64,000 nucleotides of DNA from Marisediminitalea oceani (GTDB lineage: Bacteria > Pseudomonadota > Gammaproteobacteria > Enterobacterales > Alteromonadaceae). Positions 1 to 6,613 of this stretch are shown here, one piece after another. A program made the translations under genes and the position numbers. The notes below the pieces were generated by a model. The model ran no database searches. It was not told where the DNA came from and saw only the letters and a program-made list of their open reading frames with translations. The first letter of the stretch is position 1. The number at the start of each line of letters is the position of its first letter. The stretch spans positions 1 through 64,000 of the forward strand of contig NZ_RCUA01000068.1 in the NCBI RefSeq assembly GCF_003731635.1, written 5' to 3'.

Positions 1-233
1 AGCGATTCGGCTCTGGCCAGCAGGTAACGCACGACAGTATCCCGATCCGAGGGCAGGCGACCACCCCATTTTTCAAATTGGCGAATGGCCGAGCGGTAGG
101 CTTTGCGCGTGTTGTCGGACGTCGCTGCCTGGAGGTAGTGCCGCAATGATTCGGCTTCCTGACGTTCAATCAGGGTCGATTCCTCATTACGTAATGGCAA
201 GTTGCTAGCCGGTTTTGGCGGTTTGTTGTTCAT
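1..233 (-). CDS. Tyrosine site-specific recombinase, N-terminal part (TnpS-like), cut by window edge
   Basis: Reading leftwards from an ATG at 233, about 77 codons are open up to the window edge. The peptide has a proline-rich start and then a stretch resembling the SAM-like core-binding domain of phage-integrase family recombinases (…SDNTRKAYRSAIRQFEKWG…, with alternating helices before a conserved RYL motif). The catalytic R-H-R-Y domain would lie outside the window. An AAGGA ribosome site sits about 10 nt before the ATG. It diverges from the KfrA_N/coiled-coil gene at 438, the arrangement known for tnpS/tnpT of Tn4651-type Tn3-family transposons, where the pair resolves cointegrates. The family call rests on the N-terminus and context only. 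Confidence 0.72.
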   Translation of the reverse strand, partial: MNNKPPKPASNLPLRNEESTLIERQEAESLRHYLQAATSDNTRKAYRSAIRQFEKWGGRLPSDRDTVVRYLLARAES

Positions 234-312
234 GAATAGGATTTCCTTCGATGTCGCTCAAAAGGCGGCTATGTACCGGCGTTACAAGTCGAAAATTTAC
301 GTCAAGATCCAT

Positions 313-344
313 TAACCTACGATAAGGTAGATTATCGGTGGTTA
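313..344. other. Putative recombinase core site (loxP-like inverted repeat)
   Basis: Two 13-bp arms (TAACCTACGATAA at 313-325 and TTATCGGTGGTTA at 332-344) are inverted copies matching at 11 of 13 positions and separated by a 6-bp spacer (326-331). This is the geometry of a tyrosine-recombinase crossover site. It lies between the divergent recombinase and KfrA_N genes, where Tn4651-type elements carry their resolution site. The function is inferred from structure and position. Confidence 0.6.
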
Positions 345-347
345 GTA

Positions 348-370
348 TCTTGAATTCAAGCGATCTTGAA
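348..370. promoter_or_regulatory. Palindrome plus repeated TCTTGAA motif, possible accessory-protein binding sites
   Basis: A perfect 12-bp palindrome CTTGAATTCAAG occupies 349-360. TCTTGAA recurs as a direct repeat at 348-354 and 364-370. The site is just downstream of the putative crossover core and upstream of the KfrA_N gene, so it could be bound by that protein as an operator or accessory recombination site. No direct evidence of binding is visible. Confidence 0.4.
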
Positions 371-437
371 AAACACATATATAATGTTATATTACGTGTT
401 ATGTAATATGTTACTAAATAATCCGAGAGGAATCACC

Positions 438-1487
438 ATGGCCCGTGCCGGAGTCACTTATCACGATATCGCTAAAGCAGCTGAAGTCATTAAAACACAT
501 GGCCAGGAACCCACGGTGGATAGGGTGCGCGAGCATCTGGGCACCGGCAGCAAAAGCACCATCGCGCCATTGCTCAAGCGTTGGCGGTCAGACAATGGGG
601 AGGCGGCCGATGTCAGTGGACTGCCGAACGACCTCATCGAGGTGGTAAAGTCCCTGCATGAGCGGGTACAGCAGATGGCCGACCACCGTATCGAACAAGG
701 TCGCCAGGAATTCGAGACTTTAAAGGAAGAACTCCGCACAGAGTTGACCTATGCCAACAACACCATCGCGCAACTTACTGCCCGACAACGGGACCTTGAG
801 AACCAGATAGCACGAATTACCGAGGAAAAAAGCCTGCAAGACAAGTCCCTGGAAGACGCACGCGTCAGGCTGGCAAAGGCCGAGTCTCAGCGGGACGAAG
901 CTCTTACGCGAGCCAACGACTTGAAGGAGAGTGTCAGTGAACTCAGGCAAGAAAACCGGGATATTCGCGATCATTTCGAACATTACCAGCAGCGCACTGC
1001 CGAAGACCGCCAGCAGGAGCGCGAACAGTTCCGTATAGTTAACCAGGGGTTAAATGATCAGATTCAGGATCTGCAACACCGGCTCGCACAGACTGAGTCG
1101 AGAGCGTCCGAGCTATTCGACATCAACGCGCAGTTACAACGAAATGCCGATGAATTAAAACGGGCCAATGCGGCGCTAAATAGCGACTTGAACGCAAAGA
1201 TGGAAGATATCCAGAACCTGGAACACGAGTATGAAGAAGCCGTGACAAGGTGCCGGGAATACCAGCATAAAAATGAGCAATTGTCGGAAAACATGGCCGC
1301 GCTCACCACTCAGAAAGCAGATGTCGATAAGCAAGTGGCCGTGTTATCCCACGCACTGGAGACCACCAAAGCCGAACTGAAAACCGCCCAGGATAAAGTG
1401 GCATTTCTGACCGATGAGAATAAGGTGATTCTTCAGGAAAAAGCAGTGATCCAAGGGCAGTTTAAACAGCTTCAAAGTTCGCTATAA
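438..1487 (+). CDS. KfrA_N-domain coiled-coil DNA-binding protein (TnpT-like resolution cofactor)
   Basis: 349 residues. Residues about 1-60 (MARAGVTYHDIAKAA… then GSKSTIAPLLKRW) match the KfrA_N helix-turn-helix domain of plasmid KfrA proteins. The rest, about 75-349, is an almost uninterrupted Gln/Glu/Arg/Leu-rich coiled coil. The start at 438 is preferred because the KfrA_N domain begins there with a GAGAGGA ribosome site; an upstream in-frame ATG at 366 would add 24 hydrophobic residues atypical of the family. TnpT of Tn4651-type transposons is a similar-sized protein that binds the resolution site and assists the tyrosine recombinase TnpS. The divergent recombinase gene at the left edge supports that role. 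A stand-alone plasmid KfrA-like regulator is the alternative. Confidence 0.75.
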   Translation: MARAGVTYHDIAKAAEVIKTHGQEPTVDRVREHLGTGSKSTIAPLLKRWRSDNGEAADVSGLPNDLIEVVKSLHERVQQMADHRIEQGRQEFETLKEELRTELTYANNTIAQLTARQRDLENQIARITEEKSLQDKSLEDARVRLAKAESQRDEALTRANDLKESVSELRQENRDIRDHFEHYQQRTAEDRQQEREQFRIVNQGLNDQIQDLQHRLAQTESRASELFDINAQLQRNADELKRANAALNSDLNAKMEDIQNLEHEYEEAVTRCREYQHKNEQLSENMAALTTQKADVDKQVAVLSHALETTKAELKTAQDKVAFLTDENKVILQEKAVIQGQFKQLQSSL

Positions 1488-1750
1488 CGATTTAATGGAT
1501 GTGTTTTGATCGTCTGGCTGCAAATGCAGAAATCGTTGCCAGCCCCTAAACGAGCAAACTTGGCAAATTTGTCGGTTCTTCCACAAGACCCTGCAGGCCA
1601 AGGAGAAGCATCGATTCGACCAACGTCAGGTGGAAAAAGAATATTGATATTCCTACATATTATCAATGTGTTATAGGTTTTGTGGCTAAATTCAACGCTT
1701 TTACCGGCCGAATGCAGCCGAACCTCAAATACAGGGATTAACGGCTATCA

Positions 1751-1806
1751 AACGAAAACCTACGGTTACGAGGGTGCCACAGGATTCAAAACCGTAGGTT
1801 TTCGTT
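1751..1806. repeat. Perfect 17-bp inverted repeat at the element boundary
   Basis: AACGAAAACCTACGGTT at 1751-1767 is exactly repeated in inverted orientation at 1790-1806, with a 22-bp loop. The right arm forms the inner half of the putative terminal repeat, so the left arm is a second, inverted copy of the transposon-end core. No T-run follows, so a terminator is unlikely. Confidence 0.75.
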
Positions 1807-1817
1807 CAAATGCCCCC
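1779..1817 (-). mobile_element. Putative right terminal inverted repeat of a Tn3-family-like element
   Basis: Read inwards from 1817 the sequence begins with a run of G, then CATTTG, then AACGAAAACCTACGGTT. A GGGG outer edge and an internal AACGAAAAC block resemble the 38-bp terminal repeat of Tn3, although the spacing between them is shorter here. Immediately to the right the DUF1294 coding sequence starts abruptly, which places an insertion boundary here. The left end and any 5-bp target duplication are outside the window. Confidence 0.45.
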
Positions 1818-2019
1818 GCTGGTCCATTTACACCTGATAGCACTGGTTGGCGGCTGGCCCGGCGCTTATTTAGCTCAGCAGTGGCTGCGGCATAAATCCG
1901 CAAAGCGGGACTTTAAAGCCATGTTCTGGTTTACTGTGGTAATCAACCTTACCGCACTGGGTTACCTGTTAACCCCCAGTGGTCAGGCATTGTTAACCGG
2001 TATTATGGGCTTGCGTTGA
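1813..2019 (+). pseudogene. DUF1294 protein, C-terminal remnant truncated by the mobile element
   Basis: The remaining reading frame encodes the end of a DUF1294 membrane protein: LHLIALVGGWPGA, LAQQWLRHKS and an FWFTVVINL membrane helix are the family's conserved core and end. The start of the domain, and any cold-shock domain before it, is missing. The frame begins exactly where the putative terminal repeat ends. An ATG at 1810 lies at the junction and could start a 69-residue fragment, but no ribosome site is evident. It is interpreted as a gene broken by transposon insertion, with its 5' part left of the window. Confidence 0.7.
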
Positions 2020-2141
2020 TGAAGTCATTCCTTAACCGACTTAGCGAAGAGCTCGACAGTCTGAAATCAGAGCTCGATAACACTGCCACGCTTATCAGGG
2101 AACAGGTAGGTAAGCTACCGGTACTGGCCGGTAGGCTCTAG
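2019..2141 (+). CDS. Short coiled peptide overlapping the end of the DUF1294 remnant
   Basis: A 40-residue frame (MKSFLNRLSEEL… to …PVLAGRL) starts on the A of the preceding TGA stop (TGATG), a typical coupled arrangement. It has heptad-like Leu spacing (LNRLSEELDSLKSEL) and no recognised domain. If the upstream gene was silenced by the insertion, this peptide may no longer be translated. It lies tail-to-tail with slyX, 8 bp away. It is reported because of the coupling; the product is unknown. Confidence 0.35.
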   Translation: MKSFLNRLSEELDSLKSELDNTATLIREQVGKLPVLAGRL

Positions 2142-2149
2142 CGCAACAC

Positions 2150-2395
2150 TTAATAATGGGGCGGCGGGGTCTCTTCTGACATTTTGGCAATATTGGAAGG
2201 CTCCATGCCTTTGACCTTATCGATAACATGACGTAACTGAAACTGCATCTTATCGATTTGTATTTGCTGATGGGCCAAAGCTTCATTGAGTGCATCAATA
2301 GTGTGCTCCTGAAAAGCCACCTTGGTTTCCAGCTCGGCAATAGCTTCTTCGGCTTTGGCTAACTCGTTAGCCAGCTTGTCGTTGTTCGTTGTCAT
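2150..2395 (-). CDS. slyX: SlyX family protein
   Basis: 81 residues, the usual SlyX length. It is a single short coiled coil ([20 protein letters not shown]…) and ends in the family's signature EETPPPHY. The function of SlyX is not established; in E. coli the gene neighbours slyD and it is a small cytoplasmic coiled-coil protein. Here it lies directly downstream of a WD40 lipoprotein gene (its start at 2395 abuts that gene's stop at 2396), and fkpA diverges from the pair, so they probably share a transcript. Confidence 0.93.
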   Translation of the reverse strand: MTTNNDKLANELAKAEEAIAELETKVAFQEHTIDALNEALAHQQIQIDKMQFQLRHVIDKVKGMEPSNIAKMSEETPPPHY

Positions 2396-3406
2396 TCAGG
2401 GCATACTCCACAGCTCAGCTAATCCGCTACTACTTACCGATAACACGTGTTCGTCATCGAGAAAGCCCACACCGTAAACTACGGCAGAGGGCGGTGACAT
2501 GTTTTCCCGTGGGGCAACTTTCCATTCTCCCACCTGTTCACCCGTTGCAACTTCCCACAAATACAACCTTCGTGAAGGGGCTCCGGTAAGCAAGTACTTA
2601 CCATCTTTAGAAAACACGGCATCGGTAAATATCTTCTGGCGCGCAATATACTGCAATTGGCTAATCGGTTCACCTGTTTGTACATTCCAGATCTGCGATT
2701 TTTGCTGACTGTCGGCGGTAAAGGCATAGCGCCCCTCATCATCCAGTGCCACCAGGGTAACGCGGCTGGGATGGGTAAACGTATGAATTACCTGCCCGCT
2801 ATCGGTACTCCAGAGGTAAGCCACGTAGTCGTTTCCACCGGTCAGGGCGTAACGGCCATTCGGCGTAATATCCACACTATTGATACGCTCCTGATGACCA
2901 AGAAACTCAATTCGACGGCCACTTTCCGGTTCAAAAAACATCACCTTGCCACTGGAACGTCCCACCAACACGCCGCGACCGCCGTTAGCCAGCGCCACAT
3001 CGCGGATGGTTGACTCGTCAATACGCCAGAAGCCCACCGGCTCACCGGAAGATAAGCTCCAGATAGCAAAAGCCTCACGGTCTGATGTTACCGCAAACTG
3101 GCTGTCAGCACTGATATGCACATTGGCCACTAAATTATTGCTCTGATCGCCGTCTTCGCTTTGGTGGCTCCACTGAAATAACGGTTGAGCTTCACCAAAG
3201 CGCCACACATGGATGCCATTATTGATACCAGACACCACGCTTAACTGGCCATCCACCGATACGTCTGCCGCGTAAGCGCCATCTTCAACAATGCGCCATT
3301 GATTGTCCGGCGTGGTATCCGGAACAATACACCCGGCTAAACCAAATCCGGCCAGAAGCGTAACAATCAGTCGAGAAGTGAACGTTTTCAGTGATGGTGT
3401 TGTCAT
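2396..3406 (-). CDS. WD40-repeat lipoprotein
   Basis: 336 residues. An N-terminal signal peptide ends in a lipobox (LAGC, Cys at about 26), so it is probably membrane-anchored on the periplasmic side. The remainder is a run of WD40-type repeats of about 40 residues, for example SVDITPNGRYALTGG…LWSTDSG and AVFSKDGKYLLTGA…LYLWEVATG, enough for one beta-propeller. Such propellers are protein-binding scaffolds, and no catalytic residues are expected. It is cotranscribed with slyX, and fkpA, encoding a periplasmic chaperone, is divergent. A role in envelope protein handling is possible but unproven. Confidence 0.85.
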   Translation of the reverse strand: MTTPSLKTFTSRLIVTLLAGFGLAGCIVPDTTPDNQWRIVEDGAYAADVSVDGQLSVVSGINNGIHVWRFGEAQPLFQWSHQSEDGDQSNNLVANVHISADSQFAVTSDREAFAIWSLSSGEPVGFWRIDESTIRDVALANGGRGVLVGRSSGKVMFFEPESGRRIEFLGHQERINSVDITPNGRYALTGGNDYVAYLWSTDSGQVIHTFTHPSRVTLVALDDEGRYAFTADSQQKSQIWNVQTGEPISQLQYIARQKIFTDAVFSKDGKYLLTGAPSRRLYLWEVATGEQVGEWKVAPRENMSPPSAVVYGVGFLDDEHVLSVSSSGLAELWSMP

Positions 3407-3622
3407 AGGCCTTTCTTATTGCGAATGCTCGCATTAACATAGCACGAAACCGTAATATGCGTCGCTTATCCTGGGGATTGGGCGCAATGTGAAGCCGATA
3501 TTCGTGATTATCGTATCAGGCGTGTTACAGTAAAGCGTTAATAACCTGGTTTACATTTATAGAATTTGATTTGTAGCAGCACTATTAGCGCTGCTACAAG
3601 ATACCAACTAACGGAGAAGTTT

Positions 3623-4393
3623 ATGCAAAAGTCGCTCGTTGCCCTAACTATTATGGCTACACTGGGTCTGGCAGCATGTCAGCCTCAACAGGGCACCACT
3701 ACCGAACCCGCTCAGGACCCAAAGCTGACAAAAGAAGAAATGACCGACGCGCAAAAGCAAGCGTATGCCATGGGTGCCAGCATGGGCATGTTCGTGTTTA
3801 CCCGCGACAAGCAAATGCAACAGTTTGGTGAAAGCATCGATAAAGACGCCCTGATGCAGGGTATTAAAGACGGCATGGGTAACACCCTGATGTTTGAAAC
3901 AGCTGAAATTCAGCAACTGGCGCAAGCTGGCGAGCAGGCAATGCAAGCCAAGCAACAGGAACTGGCCAGCAAAATGGCGGAAGAAAATATCGCCAAAGGC
4001 GAAGCTTTCCTGGCTGAAAACGGTCAGAAAGAAGGTGTAATTACTACTGAGTCAGGTCTGCAGTACGAAGTAATGGCAGAAGGTGAAGGCGCCAGCCCGG
4101 TAGCCACCGACACAGTTAAGGTTCACTACAAAGGAACCTTACTGGATGGCACCGAGTTTGACTCTTCTTACTCTCGTGGCGAACCAGCGGTATTCCCACT
4201 GAACCGCGTTATCCCAGGCTGGACTGAAGGCGTTCAAACCATGAAAGAAGGCGGTAAAACCCGTTTCTTCATTCCTTCTGAGTTAGCCTATGGCGAACGT
4301 GCTACAGGTAATATCACACCCAACTCAACGCTGATCTTTGAAGTTGAGTTACTGGAAGTGGTTAAACCGGCAGAAGAAGAAGCCGCAGAATAA
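3623..4393 (+). CDS. fkpA: FKBP-type peptidyl-prolyl isomerase, FkpA-like
   Basis: 256 residues. A signal sequence with a lipobox-like LAAC (about residues 15-18) is followed by an FKBP_N dimerisation region rich in Glu/Gln/Ala helices (about 30-140). A C-terminal FKBP domain (about 150-245) carries [30 protein letters not shown] and AYGERA. The family catalyses proline cis-trans isomerisation and acts as a periplasmic chaperone for envelope proteins. The start at 3623 is chosen because it gives a proper signal peptide behind ACGGAG; an earlier in-frame ATG at 3566 does not. The Cys after the signal suggests a lipidated version, unlike soluble E. coli FkpA. A strong terminator follows. Confidence 0.93.
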   Translation: MQKSLVALTIMATLGLAACQPQQGTTTEPAQDPKLTKEEMTDAQKQAYAMGASMGMFVFTRDKQMQQFGESIDKDALMQGIKDGMGNTLMFETAEIQQLAQAGEQAMQAKQQELASKMAEENIAKGEAFLAENGQKEGVITTESGLQYEVMAEGEGASPVATDTVKVHYKGTLLDGTEFDSSYSRGEPAVFPLNRVIPGWTEGVQTMKEGGKTRFFIPSELAYGERATGNITPNSTLIFEVELLEVVKPAEEEAAE

Positions 4394-4450
4394 TCTCTGC
4401 GCGCGGTGTCTCATGCACCGCCCTGATATTCCATAGAATCAAAAGAAAAA

Positions 4451-4475
4451 GCCGACATTTATTGTCGGCTTTTTA
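4451..4475 (+). terminator. Rho-independent terminator after fkpA
   Basis: The stem GCCGACA / TGTCGGC (4451-4457 and 4463-4469) has a 5-nt loop and is followed by TTTTT. It lies about 60 bp after the fkpA stop. Confidence 0.9.
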
Positions 4476-4755
4476 TTCAGCACCTGTCCTTGCTCATCAG
4501 TAAGTCCATACTGTCTGCATACTCATGCCAATCAAAACGATAGCAACGCATGCGCCCAAATACTCATTCGGGTAAAGTTTTGTTTGCTCTGTAAGCTTAG
4601 TTTAGATTTACCAGTTTGCACGGCGAACCGCTACTTTTTAAAAAATATTTCGAGCTAGAAGGCGTGGGTTTTATTCCAATCTGAACTTAACAGATCAGAG
4701 GGCACACTTGTTACTGTGTGCCCAGTGTTGATTTGATAACTACTGATTTGGAAAA
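4476..4755. other. Intergenic stretch without recognised features
   Basis: About 280 bp between the fkpA terminator and the small membrane protein gene. It is AT-rich in the middle. I see no convincing reading frame, RNA gene or repeat. Confidence 0.5.
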
Positions 4756-5043
4756 TTAAGAGATAACGCTGCGGCGGCGATTAGGCGGCATTTTGAATTT
4801 GCTAACCTGTTGTAGCAAAAACTTTCCGGCCCGGTACATAGCAAGGCAGATCAGTACCGACACCATGGTTTTTGTGCCTTCATTACTACTAAAAGCATTC
4901 ACAGTGGTGAGGATAAACATTAAAACGCCGCTTAACAACAGCAGGAAGCCCATTAAACATAAGCCGAGGGCGCTGGCGGTTGCCGGCTTGTCAGCTCGCT
5001 CTTGGTATTGCTCAGTTCGTTCTGTTGGTGAGTATCGATTCAT
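4756..5043 (-). CDS. Small inner-membrane protein of unknown function
   Basis: 95 residues with a charged N-terminus and then two predicted membrane helices (about ASALGLCLMGFLLLLSGVLM and MVSVLICLAMYRAGKFLL), ending in a basic tail (PPNRRRS). No family recognised. The gene stands alone between two AT-rich spacers of about 300 bp, with no obvious operon partner. Confidence 0.6.
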   Translation of the reverse strand: MNRYSPTERTEQYQERADKPATASALGLCLMGFLLLLSGVLMFILTTVNAFSSNEGTKTMVSVLICLAMYRAGKFLLQQVSKFKMPPNRRRSVIS

Positions 5044-5338
5044 AATCTCAATTCATTTAATGTAAACGATGTCATTTAAAAAAGTGACTGCAAAGTTTAG
5101 TCACTTGTATGACGAATTCGTTCAATATATTTACATTTTGATTACAATACCTGAGGACCGAGGCTACGGATAGGGATCTTTAGTATAGATATCAATCATT
5201 AATCGCATAGATTATAGGCATAAACACAAGGTTTGTCGCTAATCTGCTACACAGTTTATCGGCATTTTGTATAAAAATATGATTTTATTTATTGCTGCTG
5301 GCTATAAGCTGAGTCTATTCAATATATTCGGCAACGCG
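5044..5338. other. AT-rich intergenic stretch
   Basis: About 295 bp, strongly AT-rich, between two minus-strand genes. It presumably holds the promoter of the 95-residue protein gene and the 3' end of the preceding transcript. No repeat, RNA or coding signal was identified. Confidence 0.45.
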
Positions 5339-5875
5339 CTAATCAAAGGCAATCGCCATAACAGCACTACGCGCAGCTTCATATCCGCCAGCGTCTAAAT
5401 CGGTAAAATCCTGAACATGAAAACTGAGTAGTTGCTGCTGATATATCATGCAGTACATCTCGCCATACAGCTCAACATTGTTCTCGGTACTGCGCCCGGT
5501 CCAGCGGATCCGCACGGCAGGAATTCCATCAATCGATACTGTTTCTATGGCAGAGGTAGAAAAATTATCCCGGCGACGCTTCACACCCTCTAAAAACTGC
5601 ATCAGGTATTGTTTGGAAAAAGCGATTTGCCTGGCCTGATTGAGTTCAGGTATACCATTTGGCGGCGTAAACAACGTCAGTTGTAGCAGCGTGCTCTTGT
5701 CACTATCGTCGTGACGGCGGGTAAACCCAACGGCCAAGAAGGCCTCACTGGGCGCTTTCATTACCGGCCCCTCAAAACCTTCGGGAACCTTAATATCCCC
5801 CGAGCCAAAGTCATAAGCGCTCGCACTCAGACTAAACACTAAAAAAGCAACACACCACATGAATCGTAACATCAT
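5339..5875 (-). CDS. Secreted or periplasmic protein of unknown function
   Basis: 178 residues with a clear N-terminal signal peptide (hydrophobic stretch FMWCVAFLVFSLSASA, cleavage before YDFG). The mature part is mixed alpha/beta with no recognised motif; a segment VSIDGIPAVRIRWTG followed by a strand-rich end resembles small periplasmic proteins that are conserved but uncharacterised. It lies 1 bp downstream of greB on the same strand and so may be cotranscribed with it. Confidence 0.65.
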   Translation of the reverse strand: MMLRFMWCVAFLVFSLSASAYDFGSGDIKVPEGFEGPVMKAPSEAFLAVGFTRRHDDSDKSTLLQLTLFTPPNGIPELNQARQIAFSKQYLMQFLEGVKRRRDNFSTSAIETVSIDGIPAVRIRWTGRSTENNVELYGEMYCMIYQQQLLSFHVQDFTDLDAGGYEAARSAVMAIAFD

Positions 5876-5876
5876 C

Positions 5877-6365
5877 TCATCCTTCCTGGTTATCTTCGGC
5901 GTAGCTAATCCTGTTGATGTACCAGACTCTGATGCCTTCGGGTGTTTTTACATCTACCTGATCATCTTCTTCTTTTTTTAGCAGCGCTCGTGCCATCGGT
6001 GAATCGATGGAGATATAGTCTTTACGGTCGTAAATTTCATCCGGCCCGACAATGCGGAAGGTCTTGGTGTCACCGTCGTCATTTTCAATCTCTACCCAGG
6101 CACCAAAGAACACCCGGCCGGCCTGCTCCGGCGCAAAATCCACCACTTTGAGAATTTCCAGGCGCTTTCTTAAAAACCGGATCCGGGAATCGATTTTACG
6201 CAACAAACGCTTGTTTTCCTTATAATCGGCGTTTTCTGACCGATCGCCCAGGCTGGCAGCCCAGGTAACCTTGGCCGTAATTTCCGGCCGGTACTCACGC
6301 CACAGATAATTCAGTTCGTTACGCAGTTTGTCATACCCTTCCCGGGTCACCAGGTTTGTACGCAA
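5877..6365 (-). CDS. greB: Transcription elongation factor GreB
   Basis: 162 residues from a TTG start. It rescues backtracked RNA polymerase by stimulating transcript cleavage. The N-terminal coiled coil carries VTWAASLGDRSENADYKENK, which includes the acidic tip residues, and the C-terminal FKBP-like domain carries FFGAWVEIENDDG, DYISIDSPMARALL. The family begins with M(K/R)TxLVTREGY. Here that motif is preceded by TTG at 6365 with AAAGG about 10 nt upstream, and no ATG is near. An upstream ATG at 6488 would add 41 unrelated residues. The tex gene is divergent. Confidence 0.93.
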   Translation of the reverse strand: MRTNLVTREGYDKLRNELNYLWREYRPEITAKVTWAASLGDRSENADYKENKRLLRKIDSRIRFLRKRLEILKVVDFAPEQAGRVFFGAWVEIENDDGDTKTFRIVGPDEIYDRKDYISIDSPMARALLKKEEDDQVDVKTPEGIRVWYINRISYAEDNQEG

Positions 6366-6613
6366 TTTGCCAGACCCTTTAAAATTGATGCTAAAAGTAA
6401 ATTGTATCGGCAATTTACAATGCCAGCCAGGGATTATATCTGTCACCGGTTTGCTGCCCAAAATGAGGTTAGCAAACCCATATGACACGGCAGGTAGAGG
6501 TGCTATACTCTGGACCCAATAAAAGCGTGGGTAACGCTTACCGATTGCAAATCAATAGTAGGTAGGAAGGGACACTTCCAATCATTAAATTCACTACCGC
6601 CTGAATCTCATAC

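Noticed and set aside
366-437. Longer start for the KfrA_N protein at 366
   Set aside because: The added 24 residues are hydrophobic, outside the family profile, and overlap the putative regulatory sites; 438 has a proper ribosome site.
1-1487. Prophage integrase region
   Set aside because: No phage structural or repressor genes are seen, and the KfrA_N partner and core site fit a transposon resolution module better.
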